Source: Cellulophaga sp. HaHa_2_95 (lineage in GTDB: Bacteria > Bacteroidota > Bacteroidia > Flavobacteriales > Flavobacteriaceae). Taken from it: a DNA stretch of 64,000 bases. The position numbers were made by a program, and so were the translations under genes. Within the stretch, counting starts at the first letter, position 1, and every line of letters starts with the position of its first letter. The notes beneath the pieces are model-generated. The model was not told the origin of the DNA, did no database searches, and saw only the letters and a program-made list of their open reading frames with translations. This document shows positions 60,730 through 64,000 of the stretch, in pieces. The stretch lies in NCBI RefSeq assembly GCF_019278565.1, contig NZ_CP058988.1, positions 930,001 through 994,000 on the forward strand. Direction: 5' to 3'.

Positions 60730-62319
60730 ATGTTGGGAATTATTTCATTTGTAGGGTTTACAGCACTTGTGGCTATCATATCTTACTTTGCTACGCGGAA
60801 GACAGATGAATCTTCATCTGATGGTTATTTTTTGGGAGGAAGGAGTTTAACGGCAGGAGTAATTGCAGGTTCTTTATTACTAACAAATTTATCTACAGAA
60901 CAGATTGTAGGTTTAAATGGTAGTGCTTATAAAGATGGATTATCTGTTATGGCCTGGGAAACATTAGCTGCTATAGCCATAGTGGTAACCGCAATCTTCT
61001 TATTGCCTAGATATTTAAAAGGCGGGATAACTACTGTGCCACAGTTTTTAGCAGACCGTTTTGATACTACGACTAAAACGATAACTTCGGGCTTATTTTT
61101 AACGGGATATGTGGTGGTGTTACTACCAGTAATACTTTATTCCGGTTCTGTAGCCATTAGCGGAATGTTTGATATTCCTACGCTTTTGGGTGTTTCGGAT
61201 AAAACAGCCCTTGTACTGTGTATTTGGGGAATAGGGATTATTGGGTCAATATATGCAGTCTTTGGAGGATTAAAAGCAGTTGTGGTGTCCGACTCTATAA
61301 ATGCTGTTGGTTTATTAATTGGAGGTATGTTAATCCCTGTTTTTGGATTGATGGCTATTGGTGATGGTAGTGTATTAAATGGTTTAGATGTGTTGATGAC
61401 AGCCAACCCTGAACGTTTTGATTCTACTGGAAATCCAGGACAAGAAGTACCTTTTGCAACCATATTTACAGGAATGATGTTGGTGCAGTTGTTCTATTGG
61501 GGAACCAATCAACAAATTATACAACGCGCATTAGGGGCTAAAAATTTGGCCGAAGGTCAAAAGGGCTTGTTATTAGCCTCATTTTTAAAAATACTAGGGC
61601 CCTTAATATTGGTATTACCAGGTATGATTGCTTATCATTACTTTGAAGGCGGTTTAGCGTCTAGTGATATGGCGTATCCAGAACTTGTACGTGCCGTATT
61701 GCCAAAACCACTTGTAGGTTTCTTTGCAGCAGTACTCTTTGGGGCTATTTTGAGCTCATTTAATAGTGTACTAAATAGTTCCGTAACTCTTTTTGGGATT
61801 GATATTTACAAGCAACACATTAATCCAGAGGCGCCTGAAAAATTGGTAGTTAAGTATGGTAAAATATTTGGGATTTGTTTGGCATTAGCAGCAATGTTTA
61901 TAGCGCCATTAATTGCAAATGCAAGTAGTTTATTTTATTATCTACAAGAGATAAATGGAATCTATAGTATTCCAATTTTTTCAATAATTATTGTGGGGTA
62001 TTTGACCAAAAATGTACCTGCAATGGCAGCTAAAATTGGTATTATTTCAGGATCCGTTTTATACATCATTAGTCAATTTATATTAAAACCATATGTGTTT
62101 GGTGCGGATGATTACCCTCATTTCTTGCATGTAAATGCAATCTTGTTTGTGTTGAATGTAATAATCATGCTTGTCATAGGTAAGCTATACCCTAGAAAAG
62201 AGCCATTTGTATTGGAATATACCAATCAGGTTTCTATTACACCTTATAAGTATGTAAATCAGGTAGGGTTAGCAATATGTGTTATTGTAATTGCTATTTA
62301 TGTCTACTTTGCGAAGTAG
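60730..62319 (+). CDS. Sodium:solute symporter (SSS/SLC5 family)
   Basis: A 529-residue inner-membrane transporter with about 13-14 TM helices. The second helix region reads GYFLGGRSLTAGVIAGSLLLTNLSTEQIVGLNGSAYKDGL. Its N-x-S-x-E-Q-x-x-G-x-x-G-S pattern matches the sugar-type SSS members such as the Vibrio glucose/galactose transporter SglT. The later GAILSSFNSVLNSSVTLFGIDIYK (about 338-361) is the conserved sodium-site region (SSxNS). It couples sodium influx to uptake of a sugar or similar solute; the substrate is not proven. It is monocistronic, with a strong convergent terminator at 62355-62388. Confidence 0.92.
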   Translation: MLGIISFVGFTALVAIISYFATRKTDESSSDGYFLGGRSLTAGVIAGSLLLTNLSTEQIVGLNGSAYKDGLSVMAWETLAAIAIVVTAIFLLPRYLKGGITTVPQFLADRFDTTTKTITSGLFLTGYVVVLLPVILYSGSVAISGMFDIPTLLGVSDKTALVLCIWGIGIIGSIYAVFGGLKAVVVSDSINAVGLLIGGMLIPVFGLMAIGDGSVLNGLDVLMTANPERFDSTGNPGQEVPFATIFTGMMLVQLFYWGTNQQIIQRALGAKNLAEGQKGLLLASFLKILGPLILVLPGMIAYHYFEGGLASSDMAYPELVRAVLPKPLVGFFAAVLFGAILSSFNSVLNSSVTLFGIDIYKQHINPEAPEKLVVKYGKIFGICLALAAMFIAPLIANASSLFYYLQEINGIYSIPIFSIIIVGYLTKNVPAMAAKIGIISGSVLYIISQFILKPYVFGADDYPHFLHVNAILFVLNVIIMLVIGKLYPRKEPFVLEYTNQVSITPYKYVNQVGLAICVIVIAIYVYFAK

Positions 62320-62354
62320 TCCTATTATTTAGAAACTTTATAATGTAATTAAAT

Positions 62355-62388
62355 AAAAAAGGGAATGCTGTAAAGCGTTCCCTTTTTT
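62355..62388. terminator. Bidirectional terminator
   Basis: AAAAAAGGGAATGC and GCGTTCCCTTTTTT form a stem with one G-T wobble and a six-base loop, between the convergent symporter and haloperoxidase-like genes. Confidence 0.9.
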
Positions 62389-62406
62389 ATGGTTTCTATT
62401 TTATGC

Positions 62407-63735
62407 TTACTTTAATGTTTTGAGGTTTTTAGTAATATATAACCCAACTTTTTCTCCTTGTTTTACACCTTCCTCAATAGCCATCATATAATGAATACCT
62501 CCATAAAGCCTTGAGATCGCAGCTTCATCTGAAGCTTGTAGAAATGAGGTAAAATTACGAGTAGGTAGGCCATATTCTTCCTCTGTTGTATCTTCAAAAC
62601 TAAAGTTGTCACCAAAAAGACTAGTTAGGGTAACGGCGGCGGCTCTTGAAATTACAGAATGACCACTTGTGTATTCTGGGAATGGAGGGGTCTGTAACAA
62701 AGGAACCCATTCTTCGTCTATACTCTGATTAATTACAGTTTCAGGTCTTACCACTAAACTTCTCCATTTTTCGTCCCAACAACTAATAAACCCGTCATAC
62801 AAAGAGGTGGTTACATTGGCATACGCATTTATGGTCTCGTCAAAATTTGTATCCGTTTTTCTTATGGCTATAGCGGTAATACCAATCCAATGTCCACCAG
62901 GGGTTATTTTTTTAGTAGCAAACATAGCGTGACCTCTGTGGTGAGAAACATACGGATTGCAATCCCAAAAACTAGCAATCTCTTTATGATTGGAATCAGC
63001 ACCAGAACCTACATCATACACTTGCATTAATTGCTTATAGAAAGCACTCTCCTTATCTAAGCTGTAAGGAAGGGGTGGTACAGGAGGAAATTGTCCTGCA
63101 GAATCTAAAACTAATGTCCTCATTTTATTCCATGAAGGCTCTATTCCATCCATATAGTCAGGAGGGGTAGGTTTCCAGTATTGCGGCTCCTCTAAAATAG
63201 TATACTTGGGGTAGGTTCTAGTTTGCTTATACATATCAGTATCTGCCCACTTTAAAATATGTTTGGATACTAAGGTTCCGTAATTTTTAGAGGCTTCTAA
63301 AACTTCATCTGGCAGGCCATCTTTTTGCAACTCAGCATAGATGTTTTGTTGATATTCATCTATTTTTTCTTCTGAAAAAATGAGGTGTTTACCAATAGTT
63401 AAAAATGCATGGATTGACGCCAAATGCATATTTATATTTTCGTCATTGGGTTCTGGGATATCAGTATACCCATTTACTTGCCCTTCTAAAGAATTATACT
63501 TTTCCGGATATGCCTTTTGCATAATAGCATACGAGGCTAATGTTGGATACATATATACTCTAGATGCAACTGGAGGAGAAAAAATATCATAGACAATTAC
63601 ATCTGTTAATTTTTTCATGGAAGCCTGAAAAATTTCGGGATCATTTAATTTTTCTTTATAAGCTATGTTTTCCTTACAACTGCTAAATAAAAGTACTAGA
63701 GCGAAAATTATGAATACTTGATTTTTTAAAATCAT
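62407..63735 (-). CDS. Vanadium-dependent haloperoxidase / PAP2-type lipoprotein
   Basis: The 442-residue protein has a lipoprotein signal (LLFSSC, Cys about 20). The C-terminal half carries the three PAP2/haloperoxidase motifs in order. These are KWRSLVVRPETVI (Lys and Arg, about 324-336), PEYTSGHSVISRAAA (Ser-Gly-His, about 355-369) and ISRLYGGIHYMMAIEEG (Arg and the phospho-accepting His, about 410-426). These residues bind vanadate or phosphate. The N-terminal half is helical as in vanadium haloperoxidases. Whether it oxidises halides or removes phosphate cannot be read from motifs. It lies 20 bases after the partial repeat-protein gene on the same strand, a pairing common in marine Flavobacteriia. 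Confidence 0.86.
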   Translation of the reverse strand: MILKNQVFIIFALVLLFSSCKENIAYKEKLNDPEIFQASMKKLTDVIVYDIFSPPVASRVYMYPTLASYAIMQKAYPEKYNSLEGQVNGYTDIPEPNDENINMHLASIHAFLTIGKHLIFSEEKIDEYQQNIYAELQKDGLPDEVLEASKNYGTLVSKHILKWADTDMYKQTRTYPKYTILEEPQYWKPTPPDYMDGIEPSWNKMRTLVLDSAGQFPPVPPLPYSLDKESAFYKQLMQVYDVGSGADSNHKEIASFWDCNPYVSHHRGHAMFATKKITPGGHWIGITAIAIRKTDTNFDETINAYANVTTSLYDGFISCWDEKWRSLVVRPETVINQSIDEEWVPLLQTPPFPEYTSGHSVISRAAAVTLTSLFGDNFSFEDTTEEEYGLPTRNFTSFLQASDEAAISRLYGGIHYMMAIEEGVKQGEKVGLYITKNLKTLK

Positions 63736-63755
63736 ATCTGGTTATAAATTATTTT

Positions 63756-64000
63756 TTAGTTGAACTTAGATTGTATTATTAGTGCCTTATTATCGTTGCT
63801 TAAAACCAGAAACATATGATTCTCTAACGGAATTATTTTTCGGTATTCCTGATTATTAGGGAGTTGTAAAGGTACTGTTTTTTCAAAATCGCCGGACTTA
63901 TTGGCTGTTAAAACTCCACCAGCATTACCGTCGCTAGCGCCTAATTCCGTCACATAATTAAAAGAATTGCCCACGAAATAAATTTTTGTTGCTTTTCCAG
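63756..64000 (-). CDS. C-terminal end of a probable VCBS/FG-GAP repeat protein (truncated by window end)
   Basis: The frame is open at base 64000 and ends at 63756, so only the last 80 or so residues are present. The fragment begins GKATKIYFVGNSFNYVTELGASDGN and continues with GGVLTANKSGDFEKTVPLQLPNNQEYRKIIPL. This resembles FG-GAP/VCBS beta-propeller blades. No start codon lies in the window; an in-frame GTG at 63972-63974 is within the domain. The gene is upstream of, and probably co-transcribed with, the haloperoxidase-type gene. The product is probably a large extracellular propeller lipoprotein; this rests on a short fragment and on the known pairing. Confidence 0.65.
   Translation of the reverse strand, partial: GKATKIYFVGNSFNYVTELGASDGNAGGVLTANKSGDFEKTVPLQLPNNQEYRKIIPLENHMFLVLSNDNKALIIQSKFN

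Noticed and set aside
1..64000. CRISPR arrays, tRNA or rRNA genes, insertion sequences, prophage
   Set aside because: No regularly spaced repeats, no cloverleaf-like sequences, no transposase or integrase motifs and no phage structural genes were seen on either strand by reading; short or divergent cases could be missed.

Overview
The window looks like chromosome of a low-GC member of the Bacteroidota, class Flavobacteriia (marine Cellulophaga/Maribacter/Zobellia-like; the genus cannot be fixed from this text). The signs are the ftsX-DUF3098-uppP-truB block, the DUF4271-hemD-pckA block, DUF4296, type IX secretion (T9SS) C-terminal sorting domains, many lipoproteins with an SC or GC lipobox, a CarboxypepD_reg-type TonB receptor, and several TAnnTTTG -7 boxes in place of TATAAT. 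I see no rRNA, tRNA, insertion sequence, prophage or CRISPR array. Gene packing is that of a stable core chromosome with a more accessory second half.

Layout. 1-3.0 kb (minus): division/envelope operon ftsX, DUF3098, uppP, truB and the N-terminus of a small membrane protein. 3.3-13.1 kb: leuS, ald, a zinc membrane peptidase, a lipoprotein, an Lrp regulator with a saccharopine-dehydrogenase-family enzyme, DUF423, pckA. 13.2-19.9 kb: hemD, DUF4271, a GT39 glycosyltransferase, a DPM1-like GT2 enzyme, dihydroorotase, DUF4296 and an extended SDR. 20-25 kb: tyrS, a small lipoprotein, a LuxE-like protein, two mini-proteins that are almost only a T9SS sorting domain, and a beta-helix lipoprotein. 25.3-30.1 kb: a TonB receptor divergent from a PhoB/PhoR-type two-component system, with 11-bp-phased direct repeats between them. 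30.1-33.9 kb: trmB, a LysE-type exporter, an alkyltransferase-like protein, and Fe-S genes (Mrp, NifU-C, ferredoxin). 33.9-41.7 kb: ABC exporter, Ntn-hydrolase acylase and several unassigned envelope proteins.

The most interesting part is 41.7-59.6 kb. It holds two paralogous giant lipoproteins, each made of a calcineurin-like phosphoesterase domain, a middle domain with kinase-like motifs, and a C-terminal Omp85-type beta-barrel. One copy keeps the phosphoesterase metal ligands; the other has lost several but keeps the kinase-like motifs. Between them lie a stand-alone phosphoesterase, a large GAF protein, an HD protein fused to a Pycsar-effector-like membrane domain, and an NtrB/NtrC-type pair. 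Just downstream of the NtrC gene is a near-consensus sigma-54 promoter on the minus strand. It is preceded by a 16-bp palindrome and followed by a structured ~180-nt leader, a 55-residue four-cysteine protein, glutamate dehydrogenase, a Rnk/GreA-C-like factor and a small unknown protein. I read this as a sigma-54-controlled nitrogen/glutamate module.

59.7-64 kb: a propeller-like lipoprotein, an SSS sodium/solute symporter, a vanadium-haloperoxidase/PAP2-type enzyme and the C-terminal end of a probable repeat protein cut by the window edge. Functions are assigned from motifs read by eye; no database search was possible.
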